Source: Trichomonas vaginalis G3 (Eukaryota > Parabasalia > Trichomonadida > Trichomonadidae). Taken from it: DNA of 64,000 nt. Each line of letters starts with the position of its first letter. Positions within the stretch are counted from its first letter, which is position 1. This document shows, one piece after another, positions 9,447-19,083 of the stretch. The stretch covers positions 13,596,522-13,660,521 of the forward strand of contig NC_067204.1 of the NCBI RefSeq assembly GCF_026262505.1, given 5' to 3'. The position numbers were made by a program, and so were the translations under genes. Under the pieces are notes generated by a model. It worked only from the letters and a program-made list of their open reading frames with translations. It was not told the origin of the DNA and did no database searches.

Positions 9447-9531
9447 ATAAAAAATTTTTTAAAAAATAAACTTCTTACGAAAAATTAAAACTTGGTTATG
9501 TTTATTATTTTATTTTTTTATTTTGTATGAA

Positions 9532-10638
9532 ATGAGCGTCAAAACTAACAACGTTAAAAAATTAGGATTCACAAACGAGGAAATAAAGGATATATTAGAG
9601 GAGGTGGGTTATGAAGTTAATAAATATTATTTAAGAAATTGTCAAAAATTTGCCGAGTTATTAAATGATTTAGATTATGATGGAAAAATGAATAAAGATG
9701 ATGTTATAAATTTCTTATATCCCACATCTGAAGAAGAAAAACCTAAAGAACCTGATGTTTTCCCTGAATATTATGAAGAACGGATTAAAGATGATGAATA
9801 CAATGAAATTGAAAGACTGGAAAAAATAAGAGATGAAATAGATGAAAAAATTAAGGAATTAAGAGAAGTTGAAAAATATAATGAAAATGAAGTAGAGGGT
9901 TTAATGAATATCCCAGCTTCAGAATCAGCAGTTCAGAAATCTCATGAAGAAAGATATAAAAATTATGTCTCAGAATCAACACAAAATTTATTAGATGGTG
10001 AAATAGACGAAACACTTTCAGAAGAAGGTACTAAATTTATTCGTAAACATAAGTTACAATTTATTGATAATGAAGAATACCCTTGTATCTTATTTTCACC
10101 ACCTTTAGATTCCGAAAAATTCAAAAAAGCTCTTAAAAACGTGACATATGCAACTAATACGATTAAGAAAGAAGATCATGATATTTACACAAATTATTAT
10201 TTAAATAAATGCACAGGTGTTGATAAAGTTTTTGATTTATTAGATAAAATATCAAAAGAAACCATTGGAACCTATAAAATTTTGTGTGATTGTGGTTTCA
10301 TTGTTGAAGATACCAATAATGTTTCATATGAAAGAACAGCACCGAAGGAAGACGAAGTTGAAAGGTCTATACCATTCGTTATTAAGAACATAAAAGATAT
10401 GAAAACTTATAAACATTATATTTATTCATTTATTTCAGAAAAAATGGAAGCAACCCATAAAACATCTTCTCATCATTTTATAGCTATTCATACATTCCTT
10501 TTCAAAGTTGTGAAATTAAATAAGACAGGAATTAGATTTAATGTATCAGGGTACGCATTCTTGAGTAAATTAAAATGTATTCGTCACGTCGCAGATGATA
10601 AAAATTTATGTGTTCTTAATTCATTTTATGGGCTTTAA
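9532..10638 (+). CDS. Unknown 368-residue acidic protein upstream of polymerase B
   Basis: The start is taken at the ATG at 9532 (MSVKTNNVKKLGFTNEEIKD). The N-terminal ~75 residues look helical. Residues about 75-125 are a charged coiled-coil-like stretch (EIERLEKIRDEIDEKIKELR). The C-terminal half is globular, with conserved-looking segments such as YKILCDCGFIVED and SSHHFIAIHTFLFKVVKLNK. I recognise no family. It lies 49 bp before the polymerase gene on the same strand and has its own T-rich upstream motif. Its position suggests a replication accessory role, possibly related to priming; this is inference. Confidence 0.65.
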   Translation: MSVKTNNVKKLGFTNEEIKDILEEVGYEVNKYYLRNCQKFAELLNDLDYDGKMNKDDVINFLYPTSEEEKPKEPDVFPEYYEERIKDDEYNEIERLEKIRDEIDEKIKELREVEKYNENEVEGLMNIPASESAVQKSHEERYKNYVSESTQNLLDGEIDETLSEEGTKFIRKHKLQFIDNEEYPCILFSPPLDSEKFKKALKNVTYATNTIKKEDHDIYTNYYLNKCTGVDKVFDLLDKISKETIGTYKILCDCGFIVEDTNNVSYERTAPKEDEVERSIPFVIKNIKDMKTYKHYIYSFISEKMEATHKTSSHHFIAIHTFLFKVVKLNKTGIRFNVSGYAFLSKLKCIRHVADDKNLCVLNSFYGL

Positions 10639-10687
10639 AAAATAAACTTTATTTTTATTTATTTTTTAATTTTTTATTCTTACATAA

Positions 10688-13600
10688 ATGAACAAAAACG
10701 GAACAGCTAAAATGAATGATAATCAAATTAGAGCAGAAGGTAGAAGGTTATTTAAACGCTTCTATAACATTCCTGATGGTGTTAATCCTAAAACTCGTAG
10801 AAGCTATTTAAATGAAGCAATAGATGCATATGAAGGGTTTGACATTTCATCAGAAAGTGAGAGATTAGCGAGAATGTTAAATGTTAATATTGATTTCTAT
10901 TATTGTGATCCTCAACCAGAAGACGTGGACATAAATAAGGTAGACTTTCCATTAGTGGAATCAATAATGATAGATCCAGAATTTGAAACAGTAAATATTT
11001 TATTAACACAGAGTCCATGTGGAAAACTTCACGCTGACAGAATAACAGACGTTGAAGCACTCACCGGCTATAAAGTTTGTCCATATTGTAAAGAAGAAGT
11101 TTATTCTATCCGTGATGATCCAGAAAGGAAAAACCAAAGAAGATTTTTAAAGCATTGTGAGAAATGTAAAGAAAATAATGGAAGATTAATTCAAGACGTT
11201 CAGTTGCAAAAGACACAGCAACCATATGCACCACATATTACGAAACAGAAGATATATCAGTGGTTATTAGCTCACAATTTGCAGAAATATTATAAACCGA
11301 CAAGATATTATATTACTTTTGACTTTGAAACATTAGAGACTAAAGAAGAATTACAACTTTCTGAGTGTGCAACTTTGAACGCTTACTTAAAACCATTCAT
11401 GGTATCATCAACGGTTAAATTAAACGATAAAACATATACGAGGAATTTTTGCTTAACTTCGAGTGATTCTTTTATTTCTGATTGGATTGAGTTTTTATTT
11501 TCAACCTGTTCATTAGTTGTTGAATCAAATATGAGTCAATACAATGAATTATTGAAGTCGCAAACGGCGGGGACTTTGTCTCATACATTAAATGAAAAAC
11601 AGAAGGAAGCATTTAAAGAACTTCTAGATGAGGAATTCAATAAAGTGAATATCATAGGTTTTAATTCGGGAAAGTTTGATTTAAATTTAATTCTTCGTGA
11701 TTTAAACACTGCAAAATGGAAAATAAAATCAATGCTGGGTTCATCTTCACAATTTAAGCAAATCATTGTAAAGAAAACAAACGTTCCATATGAATTGAGA
11801 TTTATTGACATCAGAAATTATATAGCGGGTGGGACATTAGACCAATTCACTCAAGATTTCGGAAACAATAAATCACGTGTTAAATCCTTTTTCCCTTATC
11901 AATTCATCACATGGGAAAATTACGAAGAAGAATTATATAAAGAGGAACCATTCACGAAAGATTCATTTTATTCAGCATTAACTCAAGAAACTATATCAGA
12001 TAGTGATTATCAAATATATCTCAATGATGCTAAAAATTTTAAGAATAGATTAGAATATTTTATTCATTATTGCAATAAAGATGTTGAAATTATGATTGAC
12101 CCAATCGATAAAATTATTGAAGAAACATTTGTTTATAAAATTGACATGCTTCATAATCTTTCTTTATCATCGAATGCTTCAATGATTCGTTACGCTTTAG
12201 CATATAAAGACTTTAATCCTAATGAAAAATATCCTGAGGAAGAGATAGAATCAAGTTTTGAATTAACGAAAAAGTATTGGAAATATAAAATTGAATCATA
12301 TAAGAAACAAGATGAAAAAGCAGAAAGGGATACTAAAAATAATGTTTCAATGGATGATTTTCAATACTATCACGATTTAATCCTTTCATCTAAATGCAAA
12401 ATGTGTGGTAAAGCGTTTACATATGCAAATAAACCAACATTGGATAGAATCGATAATGAAAAACCACATACCAAAGAAAATTGTCAGTTAATGTGTTGTT
12501 ATTGCAATGTCGTAAAATCAAATAAAGATGAAGATGTTCAACGTTTAAGAATCAATTTAAGAAATTATGCATTAAAAAATAATTTACCAATGACTTTAGA
12601 TTCAGTTGAAGCTTATCACATTCTCCGTAATGGAATTACTGGTGGTTTATCAAATGTTCAACATAGAGTAAATCTTAAAGGAATCACGCACATTAATAAA
12701 CTTTCATATAATCCAGAAACTAAAACTGTATCAAATGAGGACACCACCAACATTATGACTCATTTCGTTGGTGTTGACTTTAATTCATTATATCCTTCAT
12801 CATTTTCATCTAATCCTCATGATTTCATTCAATATACTGACCATAAAATGTATATGCCGGGAAGATTGAATGGTGTTATCATTTGTGATACAGCAACAAA
12901 GAAAGCAAAAGCACTGGGAATAATTAAGAAGAAAAATACTTTATTCGTGGCTGAAGTAAAGGGTCACATTGATGAAAAATACATTAATGATTACATAAAC
13001 TTTTTACCGATAATAAGAAACTTAGATATTATCACAGATGAAAAAACAATTGGCAGTTTTATGTATAATTACATGAAATCAAACAATCTACCAGTTGACC
13101 AGAAACAGAGGAAATTAACTCAGTTAGCATCAACACACAACCAATATCAACCATTTTCTTCTTATTATCTTTGGTATCTAATAGACAGATTTCATTTTAT
13201 CATCGATGATATTCAATCAATTTTAACATTTACGAAAAACACTTGTTTTAATGAATTTGCGAACGAATTTATGAACGAAAGACAAAAGGCTGAATTAGAA
13301 GGAAATAAAGGAAAAAGTTTATTTTGCAAGATTTCACTTAATGGATCATATGGTTACGATGCAATGAATACGCAAAATTACGCAAAGACTAAAATAATGA
13401 ATGCACAGAAGGCACGCGTTGCATGTATGTCAAATAAGTTTAAAAACATAAGAGAAATAGGTGAGGATACATATCAAGTGATGCTTAAAGATAGACTTTA
13501 TAGATGTGATACATGTTTACAAGAGACATTCTTCACTTTAGATAACGCAAAATACTGGTATTTAGTTTTCATTTATGATTTTATGTATAAATGCATGTAT

Positions 13601-14155
13601 GTTAATCGTTTTCATTTCATTGAAGGTGATACTGATTCATCTTATTGGGCAATCGCTGGTGACCCAAATCTTCCTAACATTCAAGCATTTCAAGCAATTG
13701 TTACCGATAAACAATTTTATGATAAAAACATTTTCAAATTCGCACCATTTGATTTCTTCTGTTTTGATGAGAAATTTAAACCTAAATTAAAGAATAAAGC
13801 TGAAGAAAAAGCACATGAGAAGAAGTTATTGGGTTTAGCAATTGAGAAACAAGGTGATAACATGGTTGCTTTATGCCCTAAGTGTTATACATCATTCAAC
13901 GGTTCAATTGATGGAAGTGATTTTAAAAAGATTGCACAAAAAATGAAAGGTGTTAGTTTACGACAAAATAAACAATTAACACCTAAAAATTATTTGGATA
14001 TAATAAATGATAAAGTTATTTTCGATGGTCAGAATATTAATTTACAACTTAAAAACGGGTCAATGACTCGCTTAACAATTGGTAAGACTGCATTAACAGG
14101 AGCACACACTAAGGCTGTATGTTGTGAAAATGGATGTTGTATGCCATTTATTTAA
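10688..14155 (+). CDS. POLB: DNA polymerase B of the outer Maverick, with an HNH-like insert
   Basis: An 1155-residue family-B polymerase of the protein-primed type used by Mavericks. Near residue 130 is a zinc-finger-like cluster (CPYCKEE ... HCEKCKENN). Exonuclease motifs follow: YYITFDFETLE (Exo I), NIIGFNSGKFDLNLIL (Exo II) and YCNKDVEIM (Exo III). Polymerase motifs are FVGVDFNSLYPSS (A), ISLNGSYGYDAMN (B) and IEGDTDSSYWAI (C). Between the exonuclease and palm, around residues 570-620, is CKMCGKAF ... LDRIDNEKPHTKENCQLMCC YCN, which has the look of an HNH nuclease or zinc-binding module. It would copy the element, starting at its ends. The start is the ATG after TTTTTTATTCTTACATAA. Confidence 0.93.
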   Translation: MNKNGTAKMNDNQIRAEGRRLFKRFYNIPDGVNPKTRRSYLNEAIDAYEGFDISSESERLARMLNVNIDFYYCDPQPEDVDINKVDFPLVESIMIDPEFETVNILLTQSPCGKLHADRITDVEALTGYKVCPYCKEEVYSIRDDPERKNQRRFLKHCEKCKENNGRLIQDVQLQKTQQPYAPHITKQKIYQWLLAHNLQKYYKPTRYYITFDFETLETKEELQLSECATLNAYLKPFMVSSTVKLNDKTYTRNFCLTSSDSFISDWIEFLFSTCSLVVESNMSQYNELLKSQTAGTLSHTLNEKQKEAFKELLDEEFNKVNIIGFNSGKFDLNLILRDLNTAKWKIKSMLGSSSQFKQIIVKKTNVPYELRFIDIRNYIAGGTLDQFTQDFGNNKSRVKSFFPYQFITWENYEEELYKEEPFTKDSFYSALTQETISDSDYQIYLNDAKNFKNRLEYFIHYCNKDVEIMIDPIDKIIEETFVYKIDMLHNLSLSSNASMIRYALAYKDFNPNEKYPEEEIESSFELTKKYWKYKIESYKKQDEKAERDTKNNVSMDDFQYYHDLILSSKCKMCGKAFTYANKPTLDRIDNEKPHTKENCQLMCCYCNVVKSNKDEDVQRLRINLRNYALKNNLPMTLDSVEAYHILRNGITGGLSNVQHRVNLKGITHINKLSYNPETKTVSNEDTTNIMTHFVGVDFNSLYPSSFSSNPHDFIQYTDHKMYMPGRLNGVIICDTATKKAKALGIIKKKNTLFVAEVKGHIDEKYINDYINFLPIIRNLDIITDEKTIGSFMYNYMKSNNLPVDQKQRKLTQLASTHNQYQPFSSYYLWYLIDRFHFIIDDIQSILTFTKNTCFNEFANEFMNERQKAELEGNKGKSLFCKISLNGSYGYDAMNTQNYAKTKIMNAQKARVACMSNKFKNIREIGEDTYQVMLKDRLYRCDTCLQETFFTLDNAKYWYLVFIYDFMYKCMYVNRFHFIEGDTDSSYWAIAGDPNLPNIQAFQAIVTDKQFYDKNIFKFAPFDFFCFDEKFKPKLKNKAEEKAHEKKLLGLAIEKQGDNMVALCPKCYTSFNGSIDGSDFKKIAQKMKGVSLRQNKQLTPKNYLDIINDKVIFDGQNINLQLKNGSMTRLTIGKTALTGAHTKAVCCENGCCMPFI

Positions 14156-14270
14156 TACCGTTTTAGAAGGAGGAACAGTTAATGATGCGATTCAATATGT
14201 AAATAATGGTTTTGATACTATGATTCAAAGAGGTGGGCACCCTTAAAACATTTATTTTATTTTTATATAA

Positions 14271-15863
14271 ATGGATAACGCAGATTTAGAAAATTTAATT
14301 GATGATTTAGTATTTAATCAAAATTTTCTTAATTATTATGAATTAAAATCATATCTCCAAAAACATAATAAAAATATAACGGGTGATGATATGGATTATT
14401 ATTATTCGTATTATAAAAATGAAATTTTGAAATATCATGATAAAATAATTTCTGAAATTAAAGACAAAATTAAAAATAATGAATATACAAAGGGAAAAAC
14501 TAAATCACAACTTAAACAGTTGAAAGATTTCAAAAATAAAGTATTAACAGAAGAAGATATTGATGAATTATATAAATTATATAATCCTGAGCCGCAAAAG
14601 CCAAAGGAACAAAAACAAAAGAAGAAAAAGCCGAAAACAACACCAAAAGAGAAAGTAGCAAATGTTCAACAGCTAAGGGTGCAAAACGCCCAGGTCCTTC
14701 AGACCATAAATGAAGCACAAGCTTTAATTTATGATTCATTAGTTAAACCATATTCAGCCCGACTTTTAAATGAAGATCAACTTTTGGAATTCATCCTTCA
14801 ACATAAACTCGAAGCGGGAAAGTATATCAAACCTTTATATACAGCATATTTAAAACAAATGAATAGAATACATCCAGAATTAATGAAAGGAAAATCAACA
14901 ACTAAAACTTCATCATCCAAAATCAAAGCAGATAAAATTAAACCACTTGCAACACCAAAACCTCCAACAACAGTACCTCCCCCTCCTTCAGTTAATCCTT
15001 CATCATTCACTTTATTATATCCATTTCAAACATTAAAGAAGCAAAAAGATTTTAAAAAGGATTTCAAGATATTAAATAAACCAATTGACCCGAAAATTCA
15101 ACCGTTAAAGGAAAAATTTAGTCGCCCTTCATTTGCTCCATATCCATATTCATACGAAATCGATCATCTGGAATATTCAAAAGGAAACGTTACTTATTTA
15201 TTTGCCATTAACATTAACACTAGATATTTATATTGCATTCCGTTGAAAGGGAAAACAGAACAGGAAACAAGAAGAGCTATTCAATACTTACTAGATCATG
15301 AAAGAGTAGATAATATCAGGGGTGATGGTGATAAAGGATTTCAGGCAGCTATGATTCATTATTTCCCACAAATTAATTTTTACTTCTCATCTTCTCTATA
15401 TACGTTTCATAATAAAATAGTTGATGCGGTAATGAGAACTCTTAGAGATGCGTTAGGAGTTAACGGTCAGATATACTGGGATGGAAATCATGACTCCATC
15501 ATACAGCAGTTAGTATATTATTACAATAATACATGGCATAGAACTATAAACATGAAACCAGTGGAAATGAAAAATGATATTTCAAAAGAATGGGAATATA
15601 TTAGAAAGCAAATGGAAAGGTTAAATGATGTTAAACATGAACAAATTAATTCGGGGCTCATGAATTTTAAACAAGGGGATAAAGTTTTGATTCATCTCGA
15701 TTATGGAAAAACTGATAAATCAATGACAAAAAGAAGACGAAGATTTGACACAATAGCTGAATTTGTTAGATATATTAACGGCAATGCATTAATTGAGGTT
15801 AACAATAAATTAATAGAAATTCCGATTTATTTTATTACTCCATTATATTTAAATAATATTTAA
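14271..15863 (+). CDS. INT: RVE-type integrase of the outer Maverick
   Basis: 530 residues. The N-terminal ~150 residues are lysine-rich and helical (KPKEQKQKKKKPKTTPKEKV), followed by a proline/threonine linker near 230-250 (TPKPPTTVPPPPSVNP). The catalytic RNase H-fold domain spans about 290-420: YEIDHLEYSKGNVTYLFAIN, NIRGDGDKGFQAAMIHYFP, then HNKIVDAVMRTLRDALG. A C-terminal DNA-binding-like module has FKQGDKVLIHLDYGK and MTKRRRRFDTIAEFV, the chromodomain/SH3-like tail seen in Maverick integrases. It would join the element's ends to target DNA and leave the short duplication. Around residue 140-146 it contains AQVLQTI, encoded by a 21-bp string identical to part of the fiber gene on the other strand. 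Confidence 0.92.
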   Translation: MDNADLENLIDDLVFNQNFLNYYELKSYLQKHNKNITGDDMDYYYSYYKNEILKYHDKIISEIKDKIKNNEYTKGKTKSQLKQLKDFKNKVLTEEDIDELYKLYNPEPQKPKEQKQKKKKPKTTPKEKVANVQQLRVQNAQVLQTINEAQALIYDSLVKPYSARLLNEDQLLEFILQHKLEAGKYIKPLYTAYLKQMNRIHPELMKGKSTTKTSSSKIKADKIKPLATPKPPTTVPPPPSVNPSSFTLLYPFQTLKKQKDFKKDFKILNKPIDPKIQPLKEKFSRPSFAPYPYSYEIDHLEYSKGNVTYLFAININTRYLYCIPLKGKTEQETRRAIQYLLDHERVDNIRGDGDKGFQAAMIHYFPQINFYFSSSLYTFHNKIVDAVMRTLRDALGVNGQIYWDGNHDSIIQQLVYYYNNTWHRTINMKPVEMKNDISKEWEYIRKQMERLNDVKHEQINSGLMNFKQGDKVLIHLDYGKTDKSMTKRRRRFDTIAEFVRYINGNALIEVNNKLIEIPIYFITPLYLNNI

Positions 15864-15882
15864 TTTTTTTATTTCGTAAGAA

Positions 15883-16179
15883 ATGAGTGACAATGAAGCA
15901 TCCAAGAGTCCTGATTCAATTAAGATTCAGAGTCCAGACAATGAATATAAAAAGAAACTAAACAGAATTAAATCAAAAATATGCTATTACAAAAAGAAGC
16001 CACAATGTGGTGGGGCTGAAAACGATAAAGAGAGGAAAGAAATAATCGAAAAATTAGAAACTTACCGTTCAATCCTTAAACTGAGTGAAGCAAAAATAAA
16101 AGAATTTAATAGAATAAATAAATTGATTGGAAGAGATGAATTTAATAAAGATGAATTTTTAAACTCAATCCAAATTTAA
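15883..16179 (+). CDS. Small lysine-rich hypothetical protein
   Basis: 98 residues starting MSDNEASKSPDSIKIQSPDN. It is very rich in lysine, glutamate and asparagine, helical, and probably partly disordered at the N-terminus. A CxxxxxxxxxC pair (ICYYKKKPQCGG) sits mid-protein. No family is recognised. It follows the integrase by 19 bp with its own TTTTTTTATT upstream motif, and it converges on a tiny gene on the opposite strand. It may be a DNA-binding or virion protein; this is inference from composition. Confidence 0.6.
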   Translation: MSDNEASKSPDSIKIQSPDNEYKKKLNRIKSKICYYKKKPQCGGAENDKERKEIIEKLETYRSILKLSEAKIKEFNRINKLIGRDEFNKDEFLNSIQI

Positions 16180-16189
16180 TTTTTATTCC

Positions 16190-16330
16190 TCATCTTCTTT
16201 CCATCATTACTGCATAACCGCATCTTCTCGGTTTTCGTGGTTTGTTGTTTTTAATTAGTTCTTGCATCTTTTTTATCATTTCCTCCCTTGTTATGATTCG
16301 TGGTAAATTTTGAGCTTGTGGGGTATTCAT
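16190..16330 (-). CDS. 46-residue basic protein
   Basis: A minus-strand frame from the ATG at 16330 (MNTPQAQNLPRIITREEMIK) to a stop at 16190. The C-terminus is strongly basic (NNKPRKPRRCGYAVMMERR). The ATG is preceded on that strand by ATTTTATTTTTATATAA, the motif found before the element's other genes, which is the main support for it being real. Small basic proteins of adenovirus-like particles often condense DNA; a core-protein role is only a guess. Confidence 0.55.
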   Translation of the reverse strand: MNTPQAQNLPRIITREEMIKKMQELIKNNKPRKPRRCGYAVMMERR

Positions 16331-16801
16331 TTATATAAAAATAAAATTTTGTTATCAGTTATTTTATCGTTATTTTATTAAGTTCATCTTTAGTTAATTT
16401 GAATGATAAGAAAATTTATTTTTGAATAACTGAAGGTGTCACCAGGTCACCAGGTTAATTAACTTCTCTTAAAATTACTGACAACATGACATTTTGACAA
16501 CACAGCAGGATTAAGGAGGAAGGCACTTATGAAGCATTTTTGAAGAACTGAAGGTGTCACCAGGTCACCAGGTTAATTAACTTCTCTGAAAAATGATGAC
16601 AACATGACATTTTGACAACACAGCAGGATTAATGCAAAAATAAATTCCAATCATACTTTATAAAGCTTCATTTACGGGTATTTCATCGTAAATGTTTTGT
16701 CATGATTTCATCGTAAATGTTTTGTCAAAACTTCTTCGTAATGACCAAAAATATAATTGAGGTGAAGAGGTGAGATCTCACCTGTTTTTTCACCTCTTTT
16801 T
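16331..16801. repeat. Accessory-island repeats: ~95-bp direct pair, 25-bp unit and a palindrome
   Basis: No gene seen. Two direct copies (about 16420-16513 and 16537-16632) contain GGTGTCACCAGGTCACCAGG and CAACATGACATTTTGACAAC. Then come ~25-bp units with CATCGTAAATGTTTTGTCA (16682-16730), and a perfect palindrome GGTGAGATCTCACC (about 16769) followed by CACCT-rich sequence. The same repeat families recur at 18268-18343, 19153-19249 and 17888-18057, and (the 25-bp and palindromic ones) in the inner element. Confidence 0.85.
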
Positions 16802-17767
16802 TCACAAGCGTTTTACATGAATTGTACGATGTATATTTGAAATCCTAAACAATTTCGTAGCTTCAATTTCTTCTTTTAGTACATCGAATGTTTTAATCAT
16901 GCCGAAAGTCTCTTTATATTTCTTCTTGACGTCAGACAGAAGGAAATCTTCTGCAGTTGGATAGTTTTTATTAAGAAATGTCAACATATCCATTTTATCT
17001 TCTACTGGCTTTTCTGCTTCTTTCTTTAAGTCTGCATAGTCGTTTCGCATTCTTTCTATCTCTTTGACTGAGTAGTTATATTTTCTTATTGCTGCTTTAC
17101 ATTTTGAACATTGCGGCATCGTTTTTGCGTTATACATTGAAATAAAACCAGCTAGAACAACTAAGGCGTCAATTGCTCTCTTCATCTCAAAAGCTGCTGG
17201 TCTTATCTGTTCATTCCATACTTTACCTCTTCTATCTTTATCTCTTATCTGCCATACACATTTTGCAACTAATGAAACAAAGTTATCGTATGTCTTAAAT
17301 TCTTCGGATTTGTAAAGGTCAGAAATATTTTTATAAACCATGTCGCAATCTTTGTCCATAACTTTATGGTTGCAATGAAAACCAAGGAATTCATAATTTA
17401 CTTTACGTATGAATTTCTTAATTTCTACTGAGTCAGTTGCTTTGACTTCAATTTCGTCGAATTCAGGAATGGTTAGTTTTTGCTGCTGAATTTCAGGTAG
17501 TTTAGGCAAATGGTCGATGAGGTCCTCCATTTCATAAAGATACTGTTCATTTGTTTCATCTTTCGCACTACAGTCTAAATTACTTGTTAAAAGTTCTTGC
17601 TTTATCTTCTGGATTTCTGTTTCAAAAGTATATGAAGACGGAATAAAGCTTTTCATCTCTACCAACATTGACGTAGGATTCATGACTAGCGAGTTTGGTG
17701 CTGTAGTTGTGGACAGAGTCCCGCCGTTCGTGGCCTGAATTCTTGTTGTGCCGATTGTTGAAATCAT
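16802..17767 (-). CDS. Hypothetical protein of the KilA-N island (321 residues)
   Basis: The start is chosen at the ATG at 17767 (MISTIGTTRIQATNGGTLST), preceded by TTATTTTTATTTTGTATAAA. A longer frame begins 26 codons upstream but lies in the T-rich promoter-like stretch. The N-terminal ~100 residues look flexible. The rest is helical, with a CxxC motif (MPQCSKCKAAIRKYNYSVKE) that may bind metal, followed by a coiled-coil-like segment (IERMRNDYADLKKEAEKP). Family unknown. A clearly homologous but broken copy lies in the inner element at about 40010-41505, next to the same repeats and near a KilA-N remnant. The gene therefore travels with the KilA-N island. Confidence 0.7.
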   Translation of the reverse strand: MISTIGTTRIQATNGGTLSTTTAPNSLVMNPTSMLVEMKSFIPSSYTFETEIQKIKQELLTSNLDCSAKDETNEQYLYEMEDLIDHLPKLPEIQQQKLTIPEFDEIEVKATDSVEIKKFIRKVNYEFLGFHCNHKVMDKDCDMVYKNISDLYKSEEFKTYDNFVSLVAKCVWQIRDKDRRGKVWNEQIRPAAFEMKRAIDALVVLAGFISMYNAKTMPQCSKCKAAIRKYNYSVKEIERMRNDYADLKKEAEKPVEDKMDMLTFLNKNYPTAEDFLLSDVKKKYKETFGMIKTFDVLKEEIEATKLFRISNIHRTIHVKRL

Positions 17768-17844
17768 ATTTTTTATACAAAATAAAAATAATTTTAAAAA
17801 TAATTTTAAAACTAACTTTATTTTTTCTATCTTAAGGAAATTCA

Positions 17845-18057
17845 TGAAAATTCACGAGAAAGCTAAAGCAATCTGAGCCACTAAGCGGTGAGGGTGAGAA
17901 AACAGGTGAAAAAACAGGTGAGAAAACGGGTGAAATCTCACCTCTTCACCTAAACATTATTTTTGTCTGATTTACATCTAATGAAAAAGTTTAGAAGAAT
18001 TATCATGAGGGTGAAAAAACAGGTGAAAAAACGGGTGAGATCTCACCTCTTCACCTA
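17845..18057. repeat. CACCT-rich inverted repeats around GGTGAGATCTCACC
   Basis: Two blocks (about 17888-17952 and 18005-18057) read GGGTGAAAAAACAGGTGAAA, then GGGTGA(G/A)ATCTCACCTCTTC. Each can fold on itself. They are related to the block at 16757-16805 and to blocks in the inner element near 38620-38680 and 39965-40010. Confidence 0.8.
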
Positions 18058-18228
18058 AATTATATTTTTGCTGAATTCAGCAACAAAATGAACGAGGTCA
18101 GGATGTATGTAAATACCTTTGAATTCATTTATAACACCCTTAGTAAGCTCATAAAATGCTTGTTTTGAGGTTGAGCCACTTTTGGCTTGACCGTATTCGT
18201 TCATCCAAAACTCAAGAATTTCCTGCAT
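18055..18228 (-). CDS. 57-residue KilA-N/MSV199-like small protein
   Basis: A minus-strand frame from the ATG at 18228 (MQEILEFWMNEYGQAKSGST). It ends GIYIHPDLVHFVAEFSKNII, which resembles the core of KilA-N/MSV199 domains, where a G-x-Y-[VI]-[HD]-P-x-L segment is followed by a hydrophobic helix. A homologous stretch sits in the inner element at 42150-42350, which supports it as a real unit of the island. It could be a stand-alone DNA-binding module or a degraded gene. Confidence 0.5.
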   Translation of the reverse strand: MQEILEFWMNEYGQAKSGSTSKQAFYELTKGVINEFKGIYIHPDLVHFVAEFSKNII

Positions 18229-18402
18229 GAATTTTCATGAATTTTATATATTAATGTTTTCGTACCTGTTGTCAAAATGTCATGTTGTCATCATTTTTAA
18301 GAGAAGTTAATTAACCTGGTGACATGGTGATGTGGTGACACCTAAAAACCATTAACGATAAAATATATTTTTGGTCGTTTATGACAAAAATAAATGGTTC
18401 AT

Positions 18403-19065
18403 TTACTCACAATATTTTTGTACAAAACGACCCCAAACTTTTAACTTCTTTTCTGCAGTTTCTAATGCTATCTTAGCGAGTTCATATTCTCTAAATTCTC
18501 TCTTTAAATCTTCTTGTTCCCATTGGTCTAGTTCGTATGGAGAATCTCTATAACCATAACATATCTCACGTTCATGTTCTAATTGTTTTTCATGCATTTT
18601 TCTAACTTCTTCTTCAAACAAATGTTTAGCATTCTCTACTGTATCTTCGAGTTCTTCTTCATCTAATTTCTCATGAACTTTCTTGTCTATGGAGTCCATA
18701 ATTTTTCCAACTGCTATGCAATATTTTGGAGAAGCCCACATTGCTATATAGTTTATAAGTCTTGGGTCTACATACGTTCCTCTAACCTGTTTGATTTCAT
18801 CAGGAATTCCTGCATGAATTTTGTATAAAAAGCAACTGTCTGAATTCCGGCGGTTGCTATATTCTTCACAAAACGCCTTATAATACTCTTCCCAGGACTT
18901 ATTTTCCAACAACTTTCTAAAGTCTTTCCTAAACTGCTGACACATATTTGTTGCATTAATGTAACTATCCTTGTCTCTACGTAAGACTTCAATACCATTA
19001 TAAGTGCCTTTTGTGAATGTTTCGCCATTAGATTTGTTCGTGAATGTTTTTGCTTCGACTGACAT
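18403..19065 (-). CDS. KilA-N domain protein
   Basis: 220 residues from the ATG at 19065 (MSVEAKTFTNKSNGETFTKG). The upstream strand shows TTTTATTTTGTATGTAAGAA. Residues about 20-135 are a KilA-N domain: GIEVLRRDKDSYINATNMC, FRKDFRKLLENKSWEEYY, IPDEIKQVRGTYVDPRLINY, and IAMWASPKYCIAVGKIMDSI. The C-terminal part is a charged helix or coiled coil (EELEDTVENAKHLFEEEVRK). KilA-N is a DNA-binding domain common in large DNA viruses and phages. Here it is likely a regulator or accessory factor of the element. It is flanked on both sides by direct copies of the island repeat (18268-18343 and 19153-19249). A broken relative is in the inner element near 37.8-38.4 kb. Confidence 0.9.
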   Translation of the reverse strand: MSVEAKTFTNKSNGETFTKGTYNGIEVLRRDKDSYINATNMCQQFRKDFRKLLENKSWEEYYKAFCEEYSNRRNSDSCFLYKIHAGIPDEIKQVRGTYVDPRLINYIAMWASPKYCIAVGKIMDSIDKKVHEKLDEEELEDTVENAKHLFEEEVRKMHEKQLEHEREICYGYRDSPYELDQWEQEDLKREFREYELAKIALETAEKKLKVWGRFVQKYCE

Positions 19066-19083
19066 TTCTGTTCTTACATACAA

